Assembly: GCA_041749015.1 (NCBI GenBank)
Contig: JBGTCD010000061.1
Span: 1 to 17,896, forward strand
Origin: JBGTCD01 sp041749015
GTDB taxonomy: Bacteria; Bacteroidota; Bacteroidia; Cytophagales; Cyclobacteriaceae
Length of the DNA stretch: 17,896 nucleotides
Direction of reading: 5' to 3'
The notes beneath the pieces are model-generated. The model was given only the letters and a program-made list of their open reading frames with translations. It made no database searches and had not been told where the DNA came from. Shown here piece by piece: positions 1-8,663 of the stretch (positions within the stretch are counted from its first letter, which is position 1; every line of letters begins with the position of its first letter). The translations under genes were made by a program, and so were the position numbers.

Positions 1-75
1 ACCGTCATGGCAACCGATAAAAGGTTTACATAGAATAATCAAAAATTAAATACCCGGTTTTACCTAAAACATTTG

Positions 76-1362
76 ATGGATTCAAATACCATAAAGGATC
101 GTGAGTATGCCAGAAGGATGGATGAAAATGATCCTTTGAAGGAATACCGGGAGCATTTTCATATTCCGGTGATCAATAATAAGCCAGCCTTATACTTTAC
201 CGGTAATTCCCTCGGGCTACAGCCTAAGACAACAGAAAAATTCCTCCGGGAAGAACTTGACACCTGGAAAACTTTAGGAGTTCAGGGTCACCTTCACGGT
301 CGGAGGCCCTGGTTTCATTATCATAAATTCGGTAAGAAGACCCTTGCCGGCCTTGCTGGTGCCATGACAGAAGAGGTAGTAGCAGCCAATAACCTGACCA
401 CCAACCTGCACCTCATGCTGACCACCTTCTACAGACCTACGAGCAGTCGGTACATGATCATCACCGAAGGGGGCAGTTTCCCCTCTGATATTTATGCCCT
501 GGAGTCACAGGTCAGGCACCATGGTTTGGACCCCAACGAAGCCATTATCCAGCTCATGCCTGAGCCGGGGGAGCACACCTTAAAAACTGAGAAAATATTG
601 GAGGCCATTGAAAAAGCTGGTCATGCTCTGGCCCTTGTGATGATGGGGGGCGTGCAATATTATACCGGCCAGTTTTTCGACCTCAAAGCCATTACAGAAA
701 AGGCCCATCAGGCAGGCGCATATTGCGGTTTTGACCTGGCCCATGCCATGGGTAATGTACCCCTGCATTTACATTATGATGCCGTAGACTTTGCAGTATG
801 GTGCTCCTACAAATACCTTAACTCAGGGCCCGGTGGTACCGGCGGCATGTTTGTCCACCAAAATCACGGTCAAAATCCGGAGCTACCCAGACTTGCCGGA
901 TGGTGGGGGTATGAAGAAGACAATCGGTTTGAAATGAAACCAGGATTTAGGCCTATGCCAGGGGCAGACGGCTGGCAACTCAGCAACGTCAACATCCTAT
1001 CAGGTGCAGCACATTTGGCTTCTTTGGAGCTTTTTGAAAGGGCCGGTATTGAAAATCTCAACCGAAAAAGCCGCCAGCTTACGGGCTTGCTCTTCAGCCT
1101 CCTCCGGGAATTACAACAGGAGGGCTACCCTATCACTATCATCACACCGGATGATCCTGAACAGCGGGGTGCCCAGTGTGCATTCCTGGCGGGTCCACAG
1201 GGCCGAAAGGTATATGAATATCTTGGCGAAAATAATGTCGTGGCCGATTGGCGTGCACCTGAAGCCATCAGGATCGCACCCGTACCGTTTTATAATGCCT
1301 TCACAGAGGTCTATGATTTTTATGCCATTCTCAGGTCAGGCCTTAAAGCAATTTACGGATGA
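76..1362 (+). CDS. kynU: Kynureninase (PLP-dependent)
   Basis: Cytoplasmic PLP enzyme that cleaves kynurenine or 3-hydroxykynurenine to anthranilate or 3-hydroxyanthranilate plus alanine. The 428-residue protein has the usual family length. Visible family marks are the N-terminal YFTGNSLGLQP stretch (about 40-50), the cofactor-side FDLAHAMGN (about 219-227, Asp and His), and the PLP-lysine segment CSYKYLNSGPGG with Lys246. The open frame extends to a TTG at 73, but the adjacent ATG at 76 is the more likely start. The stop overlaps the start of kmo as ATGA, so the two are probably translated in a coupled way. The protein's best-known substrate is made by the next gene, which supports both calls. 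I see no clear promoter in the 75 bases upstream, which may lie outside the window or have a weak consensus. Confidence 0.96.
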   Translation: MDSNTIKDREYARRMDENDPLKEYREHFHIPVINNKPALYFTGNSLGLQPKTTEKFLREELDTWKTLGVQGHLHGRRPWFHYHKFGKKTLAGLAGAMTEEVVAANNLTTNLHLMLTTFYRPTSSRYMIITEGGSFPSDIYALESQVRHHGLDPNEAIIQLMPEPGEHTLKTEKILEAIEKAGHALALVMMGGVQYYTGQFFDLKAITEKAHQAGAYCGFDLAHAMGNVPLHLHYDAVDFAVWCSYKYLNSGPGGTGGMFVHQNHGQNPELPRLAGWWGYEEDNRFEMKPGFRPMPGADGWQLSNVNILSGAAHLASLELFERAGIENLNRKSRQLTGLLFSLLRELQQEGYPITIITPDDPEQRGAQCAFLAGPQGRKVYEYLGENNVVADWRAPEAIRIAPVPFYNAFTEVYDFYAILRSGLKAIYG

Positions 1363-2705
1363 AGGATAAGGTCATCATTGTAGGAGCAGGGCTGGTAGGG
1401 AGTCTTTTAGCCTGCTACCTGGGTAAAAGGGGATTGGCCATTGAAGTATATGAAAAAAGGCCTGACCCCAGAAAAGGCCTGCGCACCCAGGGCCGGTCAA
1501 TTAATCTTGCGCTTAGCAACAGGGGACTGAGGTCCCTGGAAGAGGTAGGCCTTGGAGAAAAAGTCAGAGAGATCCTGATCCCGATGCATGGCCGGATGAT
1601 CCATAATGAGGAGGGGATTCTGGATTTTCAGCCCTATGGGCGACTCGGGCAATACATTAATTCGGTTTCCAGAGCAAACCTCAATACCATGCTCCTCGAA
1701 AAAGCTGAAGAACTGGGGGCTAAATTTATCTTTGAGCATTCCTGCACCGGAATTAATTGGCAGGAGAACGTGGTAACCTTTGACCATCAGGGTAAAGAGT
1801 CAAGGATCGGGGGTGCCCTGATCGTAGGTACTGATGGGGCCTTTTCAAGCGTACGCTCCGAACTGATGAAAACTGACCGGTTTAATTATTCGCAATATTA
1901 TATCGAGCACGGATATAAGGAGCTTACTATACCGCCTAATGCTGAAGGTGGGTTTATGATGGAGAAAAATGCCCTCCATATATGGCCCAGGGGTAATTTT
2001 ATGCTGATTGCCCTGCCCAACCCTGACGCAAGTTTTACCTGCACCCTGTTTTTCCCCTTTGAAGGTCCCCAATCGTTTGCTCAACTTAGTTCTGATGAGG
2101 TAGTCCGGAAATTTTTCCAAAATACTTTTCCGGATGCCTGGGAGTTGATTCCTGACCTGGTCGACCAATACAATACCAATCCTACCGCATCATTGGTGAC
2201 CGTACGGTGCTACCCATGGGTAAAAGATCGGGTAGTCATCATGGGTGATGCTTCCCATGCAATCGTGCCATTTTACGGGCAGGGGATGAACTCCGGCTTT
2301 GAAGATGCCAGGGTTTTCAATGACCTTATCGATGCCCATGGTACCGGTTGGGAGAGCATTTTATCAAAATTTCAAACCATCAGAAAGCCTGATGCCGATG
2401 CCATTGCAGAACTGGCCATGAAAAATTTTGTGGAAATGCGGGATCAGGTAGCTGATAGCCGGTTTATCCTCAGAAAAAAAATTGAATCAGAACTAAACCA
2501 AAAATTTCCAGAGCAATGGATCCCTCAATATTCCATGGTAACCTTTCATGATGAGATCCGGTATTCTGAAGCCTTAAGGCTGGGCAAAATTCAGGATGCC
2601 ATCATGAATGAATTTCTGGACCAATTTTCAGAAAAGACATGGGAGGAAAAAGATCTAGAGCAAATCATAGCCCAATATGAAATAAAAAAGGTATCAGACC
2701 ATTGA
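1359..2705 (+). CDS. kmo: Kynurenine 3-monooxygenase (FAD)
   Basis: Flavoprotein aromatic hydroxylase that converts L-kynurenine to 3-hydroxykynurenine using NADPH and O2. The 448 residues start with a dinucleotide-binding GAGLVG (9-14). They continue with the KMO-typical RSINLALSNRG (46-56), an Arg in SVSRANL (102-108), the GTDG motif (157-160), and the second FAD motif GDASHAIVPFYGQGMN (296-311). A C-terminal helical tail follows, as in KMO and unlike shorter FAD hydroxylases. The start codon overlaps the kynU stop by 4 bp. The gene ends only 7 bp before the convergent mltF stop, so there is no room for a separate terminator. In bacteria that make NAD from tryptophan, KMO and kynureninase are joined by tryptophan dioxygenase and 3-hydroxyanthranilate dioxygenase. 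Neither of those is in the window. Confidence 0.95.
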   Translation: MKDKVIIVGAGLVGSLLACYLGKRGLAIEVYEKRPDPRKGLRTQGRSINLALSNRGLRSLEEVGLGEKVREILIPMHGRMIHNEEGILDFQPYGRLGQYINSVSRANLNTMLLEKAEELGAKFIFEHSCTGINWQENVVTFDHQGKESRIGGALIVGTDGAFSSVRSELMKTDRFNYSQYYIEHGYKELTIPPNAEGGFMMEKNALHIWPRGNFMLIALPNPDASFTCTLFFPFEGPQSFAQLSSDEVVRKFFQNTFPDAWELIPDLVDQYNTNPTASLVTVRCYPWVKDRVVIMGDASHAIVPFYGQGMNSGFEDARVFNDLIDAHGTGWESILSKFQTIRKPDADAIAELAMKNFVEMRDQVADSRFILRKKIESELNQKFPEQWIPQYSMVTFHDEIRYSEALRLGKIQDAIMNEFLDQFSEKTWEEKDLEQIIAQYEIKKVSDH

Positions 2706-2712
2706 ATTCTGA

Positions 2713-4200
2713 TCAGGAAGCAGGGATTAGCTGCTGGTATTGCTCATAAAGCCTGAGGATGGTCTTGACATAATGTACCGGCTCGCTGCAGCGGCAATAA
2801 CCATGTTTTACCACCGGGTCCTGGAAATATTTTGGCTGGTTCTTTAAACTAAGGTATTTTTCTACATTTCCCTCCCATTTGACAGGACTGGAACCATGCT
2901 TCTTAGCGAGGTTCCTGGCATCAATAATGTGGCCCATCCCCGCATTATAAGACGCCAAAATAAATTTAATCCTTTCTTCAGGGTCGTCAATGGTCTTAGC
3001 CCATCGCTCATCCAGATATTTTATAAACGCAGTACCCGCTTTGATGCTTTCAGCCGGATCATAAAGATTTTTGGCACCAAATCTTTTTCCGGTTTGAGGC
3101 ATCAACTGCAGGAGCCCAACGGCTCCGGCCCATGATTCTTGCTTTGGGTCAAACTTCGATTCCTGGTAAATCTGTGCAGCCAGAAGACGCCAGTCCCAGC
3201 CAATATCATTTGCAGCTGCCTTGATCAGATCATCATATGGCGAAAAACCACCAGATCCCACAGAGGAAAAATCACTGGATACCCTCGCATGTTGCGCCTT
3301 CTTACTCTTAAAGTACTTATTATAGACTACATTGTAGATGGGGGTACGTTTAAGGTTTTTTAACCAGTCATCAATAAAATTTTTGAGTTCAGGGGAAGTC
3401 TTTCGGACTCCCCAGGCGATCTGTTGTGGAAAACTGACCGGGGTACCAACATCCAAAATATCGAAATAAGTAGCATTCAACATTGCGATATCTTCATCGG
3501 CCACGGTATAATCAATTTCCCCCATGGCTACTTTCTGGATCAGGGATTCGGTATCACCTGAATCGTCTTCTTCCACAATTATGATGTCCCCACCGATTTC
3601 TTCCGAAAGATTTTTCAATCTTGACAGGTACGCAGAGCTCTTCCTCACATGTACCTCTTTACCAATCAGATCTACCTGAGAGCGGATCATAGACCGATCG
3701 ATTGCATCTAAAGTTAGGGACCTCCAGTTATCAGGCTTTCGTTGCACCAGAACCTGGCGGACATTATAATGCCCTAATGTAAAATCAATCCACTGCTTAC
3801 GCTCTCTGGTAATTGTTAATGAATAAGCAATAATATCTCCGGAGCCACTATTCAGCATTTCGATGGCTTCATCAATACTGGAGGTAATGGTCAATTCAAG
3901 TTTTACATCCAAGGCTTCAGCAAGGAGCTCCAGGAGCTCATATTCATAACCCTTAGGTTGTCCTTTGTATAAAAAATAACTGGTAGAACTATTGTCAACG
4001 ATGGCGTGAAGGGAGCCACGCTTTTTGATTTCTTCAATATCCAGCTTGATCGGTTCTGAAAATACTTTGGGTGGATTTTCCTTATCTGCTGACTGATCAC
4101 CACCACTGCGGACACATGATAGAAGGAGGGCAAAAGCCAAAAAGGATTGGAAATAGAATACCCTAAAACGGAGTTTTTGATTAAAGCTTTTCAAAATCAT
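2713..4200 (-). CDS. mltF: MltF-type lipoprotein lytic murein transglycosylase
   Basis: Two-domain envelope enzyme: a periplasmic solute-binding-like (SBP_bac_3) domain followed by a transglycosylase SLT domain that cleaves peptidoglycan to 1,6-anhydro-muropeptides. Counting from the ATG at 4200 (495 residues), there is a lipoprotein signal with lipobox LLSC (Cys29). The SBP-like domain covers about 55-300, and the SLT domain about 320-480. The latter has the catalytic Glu347 in IYQES, then GLLQLMPQTG, AGTAFIKYLDERW and ASYNAGMGH. The frame is open to a TTG at 4230, but the ATG gives a normal lipoprotein signal and lies 6 bases after an AAAGG stretch. The C-terminal GYCRCSEPVHYV carries a CxC pair. 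It lies downstream of the RND operon on the same strand, with a 58-base gap, and is convergent with kmo. A pure amino-acid-binding role is excluded by the intact SLT domain. Confidence 0.93.
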   Translation of the reverse strand: MILKSFNQKLRFRVFYFQSFLAFALLLSCVRSGGDQSADKENPPKVFSEPIKLDIEEIKKRGSLHAIVDNSSTSYFLYKGQPKGYEYELLELLAEALDVKLELTITSSIDEAIEMLNSGSGDIIAYSLTITRERKQWIDFTLGHYNVRQVLVQRKPDNWRSLTLDAIDRSMIRSQVDLIGKEVHVRKSSAYLSRLKNLSEEIGGDIIIVEEDDSGDTESLIQKVAMGEIDYTVADEDIAMLNATYFDILDVGTPVSFPQQIAWGVRKTSPELKNFIDDWLKNLKRTPIYNVVYNKYFKSKKAQHARVSSDFSSVGSGGFSPYDDLIKAAANDIGWDWRLLAAQIYQESKFDPKQESWAGAVGLLQLMPQTGKRFGAKNLYDPAESIKAGTAFIKYLDERWAKTIDDPEERIKFILASYNAGMGHIIDARNLAKKHGSSPVKWEGNVEKYLSLKNQPKYFQDPVVKHGYCRCSEPVHYVKTILRLYEQYQQLIPAS

Positions 4201-4203
4201 AAG

Positions 4204-4245
4204 GAACCTTTTCCTGATTTTAACTAACAAATTACAGAAAGGTTC
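4204..4245 (-). other. Inverted repeat just upstream of mltF
   Basis: An 8-bp perfect inverted repeat (GAACCTTT at 4204-4211 and AAAGGTTC at 4238-4245, 26-base spacer) ends 4 bases before the mltF start codon and includes its AAAGG ribosome-binding-like bases. If it forms in RNA it could hide that site. There is no T-run, so I do not call a terminator. Chance occurrence is possible. Confidence 0.3.
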
Positions 4246-4258
4246 TAAGAAAACAAAA

Positions 4259-5599
4259 TCAGTTGTCCTGGCGCAGGTAGGTATTCAGGATTCTACCACC
4301 GAGTCTAAAAAGCTCTATTTCAGCAACTTTAGTACTGTATGCAGCATTCAAAAGCCTGCTTTCTGCTTCAATGGCATTGCGTTGTGCTTCCCGCAGTTCC
4401 AGAGGGGTAGTGATCCCAATCTCATATCGCTCTTGAGCGATATCAAGGTTTTCCCTTGCTACATCCAGGTTTTCAGATTCGAGATCATAGAGATAGATGT
4501 TATTGGTATAGTTTTTATAGGCCTTACGCAGCTCTGATTCTAGCTGAAGGCGCAGGGCTTCAGTCCTGTATTCCGAGTTTTGAATATTGATTTTGGCAAC
4601 CTGAGCCTGTCGGGTTTGCCGGAGTCCGTCAAACACCCTGAAGGCAGCTGTAAGGCCATAGGTATAGCCCTGACTCTGATTTGCTATCACAAATCCACCT
4701 TCTGATTCTGAAGAGCTATAGAGTAACCCGGCATTAAAATTTAAACTAGGTAGCCGCTGAGCCATGAGCTCTTTCCATTCAAGGTAAGCGACATTTTTTT
4801 CTCGTTGTGCGGACAATAAACTTGGATTCACCAGGGTGACCCTACTGATTAAATCCTCAAAATCCAAAGCCCTGTTGACAGGGATTTGTTCTGGAAGTTT
4901 ATACTTCAGGTCAAGGGGTTGTACCATTATTTCATTGAGCTGTAGCTCAAAATTATACAATACTTCTTCCTGTGCAGCAAGGGCCGACTTATCCGTATTC
5001 AAATCTACCTGAGCACTGAGATAATCCATTTTATTACCGCGACCCACTTCATAATTTGATTTTGCCAGTTCTAATCGCTTTTCTGAAAGTGCTACCCCTT
5101 CTTCAAAAACTCTTAATCGCTCTGCCTCTGCCGCAATGCCATAATAGGTGGTGGCAAGAGCTGCAATGGTGTTCTCAATGGTCACCCGGGTATTTTCCTC
5201 CCCGAACATCTCTAATTCATATAGTTTATCTCTTGTTATAAACATTTTGGTGCCATCAAAAAGATTCCAATTCAAAAGCGCCTGACCTGTAAATCCCACC
5301 GTGCTGGCACCATCTCTTTGAATACCTTCTCCACTTAAAAACAAAAGGTCAATATTTTCATTCCTCCAGTTTTGGTTAGCAAGGAGATCAAGGGTAGGCA
5401 GAAAACCTGCCTCCCCTATATGATTTTGGAGGCTGCTTTGCCTCAATTCATTTTCTGAGATCAGAATAGAATAATTGTTCTCCAAGGTATAGGAAACAGC
5501 CTCCCTTAGGCTCAGGGTGGCTTGGCTTTTGACAGAATGATTCAGCCCAAGTCCTGCAAGGACCACCACACTGGTCAATATTTTATTGGTTAATCTCAT
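4259..5599 (-). CDS. TolC-family outer-membrane efflux channel
   Basis: Outer-membrane exit duct of the RND tripartite pump encoded with it. The 446-residue protein has an N-terminal signal peptide (about 1-26, positive start then VVVLAGLGL) and no lipobox Cys. Two OEP repeats follow (about 29-220 and 240-435), rich in long amphipathic helices such as LRVFEEGVALSEKRLELAKS and LDVARENLDIAQERYEIG, which is the internal duplication expected of TolC-like proteins. The second repeat has the family's GITTPLELREAQ turn. Its ATG follows directly on the pump gene's stop codon with no gap, so it is the third and last gene of the operon. The 58-base gap to mltF shows no terminator, so read-through into mltF is possible. 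Confidence 0.94.
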   Translation of the reverse strand: MRLTNKILTSVVVLAGLGLNHSVKSQATLSLREAVSYTLENNYSILISENELRQSSLQNHIGEAGFLPTLDLLANQNWRNENIDLLFLSGEGIQRDGASTVGFTGQALLNWNLFDGTKMFITRDKLYELEMFGEENTRVTIENTIAALATTYYGIAAEAERLRVFEEGVALSEKRLELAKSNYEVGRGNKMDYLSAQVDLNTDKSALAAQEEVLYNFELQLNEIMVQPLDLKYKLPEQIPVNRALDFEDLISRVTLVNPSLLSAQREKNVAYLEWKELMAQRLPSLNFNAGLLYSSSESEGGFVIANQSQGYTYGLTAAFRVFDGLRQTRQAQVAKINIQNSEYRTEALRLQLESELRKAYKNYTNNIYLYDLESENLDVARENLDIAQERYEIGITTPLELREAQRNAIEAESRLLNAAYSTKVAEIELFRLGGRILNTYLRQDN

Positions 5600-8500
5600 T
5601 TAAAATCTGGCTTGCCTGCTTTCCTTACTGGTAAAATATGAATAAATGGCCGGTATCACATAGAGGGTCAAAATAGTAGAGAAAATTAATCCCCCTATTA
5701 CCGCTATCCCCATCGACACCCGGCTTTCCGAACCAGCTCCCAGTGCCAGGGCTATTGGAAGAATTCCAAGAATGGTTGAAAGACTGGTCATCAAAATTGG
5801 TCTGAATCTGGCAGTGGCTGCACCGGTGATCGACTCCATAATGTCCATCCCCCGGGCTTTGCGCTGATTAGCAAATTCTACAATTAGAATCCCGTTTTTG
5901 GTCACCAGACCTATGAGCATAATAATCCCGATCTGACTAAAAATATTTAATGACTCATTAAAATACCATAAAGTAAACACCGCACCCCCTATCGCCAATG
6001 GCACGGTAAACATGATGATGAAGGGGTCCTTAAAGCTCTCAAACTGGGCAGATAAAACCAGGTATATGAGTACCAGGGCAAACATAAAGGCAAAGATCAG
6101 GCTTGAAGAACTTTCTGCATAGTCGCTTGACGTCCCAGTAAGGGAGGTAGAATAAGAATCATCCAAAACTTTTTCCTTGATTCGATCCATAGCCTTGATA
6201 CCATCCCCAAGACTTACCCCTGGAGCGAGATTGGCTGATACAGTCGCTGATACATACCGGTTAAATCTAAAAAGTTGTGGGGGCGTACTAGTCTCTGAAA
6301 TCGTGACTAAATTATCAATCTGCACCAACTCATCAAAGCGATTCTTTACATAGAGCGACTTTAAGTCTAAGGGATCGTTGCGGTTTTCACGATTCATCTG
6401 GCCGATGATCTGATGCTGCTTTCCATCCATGATGAAGTACCCAAATCGTTGTCCGCTAAAGCCCAATTGCAGCGTCTGCGCTACATCTCTTACTGATACC
6501 CCAGCGGTTCTGGCTTTTTCCCGATCAATTTCAATCTTAATCTCAGGCTTATTGAATTTTAGATCCAGGTCTATAAAATTAAACGCAGGATCAGCCTCAG
6601 CTTCCGCAACGAAATCTGGCAAAATGGCCTCAAGTTTTTCCAGGCTCGAGGCCTGAATAATATATTGTACGGGCAGCCCACCCCTTCTGCCACCTATGGT
6701 GGGTTGTTGGGTAAGAAATGAACGCGCCTCTGTTTCCTGCATGACTTTGGGGGTAAAATCATCTACAATCTGCTGTTGGCTCCGCTCTCTTTCAGTACCC
6801 TCCACAAGTACCACCCTGATAAATCCTGAGTTAACGGAACTGGTACTTCCAAAGCCCGGGGAGGTGACCGTGATTATAAATTCATTTTCCGGGACTTCCT
6901 CCTTAGTGAGTACGTTGAGCTTGTCGAGGTACTCATCCATATATTCAAAAGTTGCCCCTTCAGGTCCGGTAATAACTATCCTAAAATCATTGCGGTCTTC
7001 AAGAGGCGCTAACTCAGAGGGAAGAATACTTCCTATTCCGTAAATTAAACCTCCAAAAGCTGCTATAATAAGAAATGCTACCCAGCGCACGGTCATAAAT
7101 GATTTCAGGGAGGCTTGGTAGCTGTTATTAAGCCAAACAAAAGCCGGCTCTGTAATTCTGTAAAAAAATGGTTTTCTTTCCCTTTTCTTAAGAATTTTGC
7201 TGCTCAGCATCGGGGTCAGGGTCAGGGCTACAAAGGAGGATATCACCACAGCACCCGCCACCACGAAACCAAACTCACGGAATAACCTGCCAGTAAGTCC
7301 TTGCAAAAATATCACCGGCAGAAATACCGAAACCAGTGCAATGGTAGTAGAAATTACGGCGAAAAATATTTCTTTGGTGCCTTGAATACCTGCCTCAATG
7401 GTATTCATGCCACCCTCAATTTTGGTATAAATGTTTTCAAGTACCACGATGGTATCATCTACCACCAGACCAATGGCCAGGACAATGCCCAGCAAGGTGA
7501 GTACATTGATGGAAAAACCAGCCGTGTACATAATAAAAAATGCCCCAACCAATGAAATGGGTATGGTGAGCACTGGTATAATGGTGGTCCTCCAGTCACG
7601 CAGGAATAAAAATATAATTCCAACCACCAGGAGGAAAGCGATGAGAATCGTCTGTTGTACTTCAGAAATTGAATCTCTTATATACCTGGTGGTATCAAAC
7701 CCAACCGTAAGCTCAATATCCTCCGGCACATCCATTTTAAGTTGGTTCAGCCGGTTATAAAATTCATCAGCAATTTCAATACTATTAGATCCTGGCTGTG
7801 GAATCAGCACTATGCCTACCATAGGGATCCCATCTCTCTTTAAAGCAGTTCTCTCATTTTCCGGTCCTAATTCAGCATAACCAATATCCTGAAATCGTAC
7901 GATGTTATTGCCATCCTGGCTGATGATGAGGTTATCAAAATCATTCACACTTACCAGGCGGCCCATAGTGCGCACCGATAGCTCTGTGTAGGTACCCTCT
8001 ACACTCCCGGAGGGCAACTCCACATTTTCGCTATTGACTGCATTAAAAACATCCACCGGAGTAAGATTGTATGCCGCAAGTCTGGACTGATCCATCCACA
8101 AGCGCATGGAGTACCGCTTGGAGCCCCATATTCTGACCTCACTCACCCCTGCAATGGTCTGCATTCTTTCTTTAAATACATTTTCGGCAAGGGCCGTAAG
8201 CTCCAAAAGTGATCTTTTTTTACTGCTGATGGTGAGGAAAACGATAGGATTGGAATCAGCATCTGCTTTACTCACAATGGGAGGGTCAATATCTGGAGGA
8301 AGCCGGCTGATGGCACCCGCCACCTTATCACGGACATCATTTGCTGCCGCTTCCATATCAATCTCAAGTTCAAACTCCACGGTAACCGTACTCCTGCCAT
8401 CTCTACTTACAGAAGTGATCGTCTTGATCCCTGCTATACCATTCACAGCCTCCTCCAGGGGCTCTGTCAACTGGGACTCAATAATGTCAGCATTAGCTCC

Positions 8501-8659
8501 TACGTAATTGGTAGATACTGTAATGATGGGTGGATCCACACTTGGGTACTCCCGAACACCGAGAAAATTAAATCCTATCACCCCAAAAATAAGGATGGTA
8601 ATAGACATCACTATGGCCAGGACCGGGCGGTTAATACTTATGGTGGATAAACTGGACAT
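5600..8659 (-). CDS. RND efflux pump, HAE-1-like inner-membrane subunit
   Basis: Proton-driven inner-membrane exporter of the AcrB/MexB type. It is 1019 residues, a normal length, with 12 predicted membrane segments: one near the N-terminus (about 11-30), five at about 335-485, one at 525-545, and five at about 855-1008. Two large periplasmic loops lie between them. Proton-relay residues are present: Asp401-Asp402 in GLVVDDTIVVLENI and Lys921 in GLVTKNGILIVEFA. The acidic pair and NGILIVEFA wording fit hydrophobic/amphiphilic-compound exporters rather than CusA-type metal pumps, but the substrate cannot be read from sequence. The start is 4 bases after the adaptor's stop, and the stop abuts the TolC-like gene's start, giving a three-gene operon. 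Confidence 0.95.
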   Translation of the reverse strand: MSSLSTISINRPVLAIVMSITILIFGVIGFNFLGVREYPSVDPPIITVSTNYVGANADIIESQLTEPLEEAVNGIAGIKTITSVSRDGRSTVTVEFELEIDMEAAANDVRDKVAGAISRLPPDIDPPIVSKADADSNPIVFLTISSKKRSLLELTALAENVFKERMQTIAGVSEVRIWGSKRYSMRLWMDQSRLAAYNLTPVDVFNAVNSENVELPSGSVEGTYTELSVRTMGRLVSVNDFDNLIISQDGNNIVRFQDIGYAELGPENERTALKRDGIPMVGIVLIPQPGSNSIEIADEFYNRLNQLKMDVPEDIELTVGFDTTRYIRDSISEVQQTILIAFLLVVGIIFLFLRDWRTTIIPVLTIPISLVGAFFIMYTAGFSINVLTLLGIVLAIGLVVDDTIVVLENIYTKIEGGMNTIEAGIQGTKEIFFAVISTTIALVSVFLPVIFLQGLTGRLFREFGFVVAGAVVISSFVALTLTPMLSSKILKKRERKPFFYRITEPAFVWLNNSYQASLKSFMTVRWVAFLIIAAFGGLIYGIGSILPSELAPLEDRNDFRIVITGPEGATFEYMDEYLDKLNVLTKEEVPENEFIITVTSPGFGSTSSVNSGFIRVVLVEGTERERSQQQIVDDFTPKVMQETEARSFLTQQPTIGGRRGGLPVQYIIQASSLEKLEAILPDFVAEAEADPAFNFIDLDLKFNKPEIKIEIDREKARTAGVSVRDVAQTLQLGFSGQRFGYFIMDGKQHQIIGQMNRENRNDPLDLKSLYVKNRFDELVQIDNLVTISETSTPPQLFRFNRYVSATVSANLAPGVSLGDGIKAMDRIKEKVLDDSYSTSLTGTSSDYAESSSSLIFAFMFALVLIYLVLSAQFESFKDPFIIMFTVPLAIGGAVFTLWYFNESLNIFSQIGIIMLIGLVTKNGILIVEFANQRKARGMDIMESITGAATARFRPILMTSLSTILGILPIALALGAGSESRVSMGIAVIGGLIFSTILTLYVIPAIYSYFTSKESRQARF

Positions 8660-8663
8660 TGAG

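Noticed and set aside
1..33. Ten open codons from the window edge to a TAG, possibly the end of an upstream plus-strand gene.
   Set aside because: Too short to recognise; an open run of ten codons is expected by chance.
580..2168. Several open frames of 60-110 codons antisense to kynU and kmo.
   Set aside because: No family features, and both sense genes are unmistakable; these are shadows of coding sequence.
2713..4230. The MltF-type gene considered as an ABC-type amino-acid-binding protein, and its TTG start at 4230.
   Set aside because: It has a complete SLT domain with catalytic Glu and no ABC transport genes nearby; the ATG at 4200 gives a standard lipoprotein signal.
5600..8659. RND pump considered as a CusA-type heavy-metal exporter.
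   Set aside because: The TM4 Asp-Asp pair and TM10 Lys context fit the HAE-1 type, and the operon has no metal-binding accessory genes.
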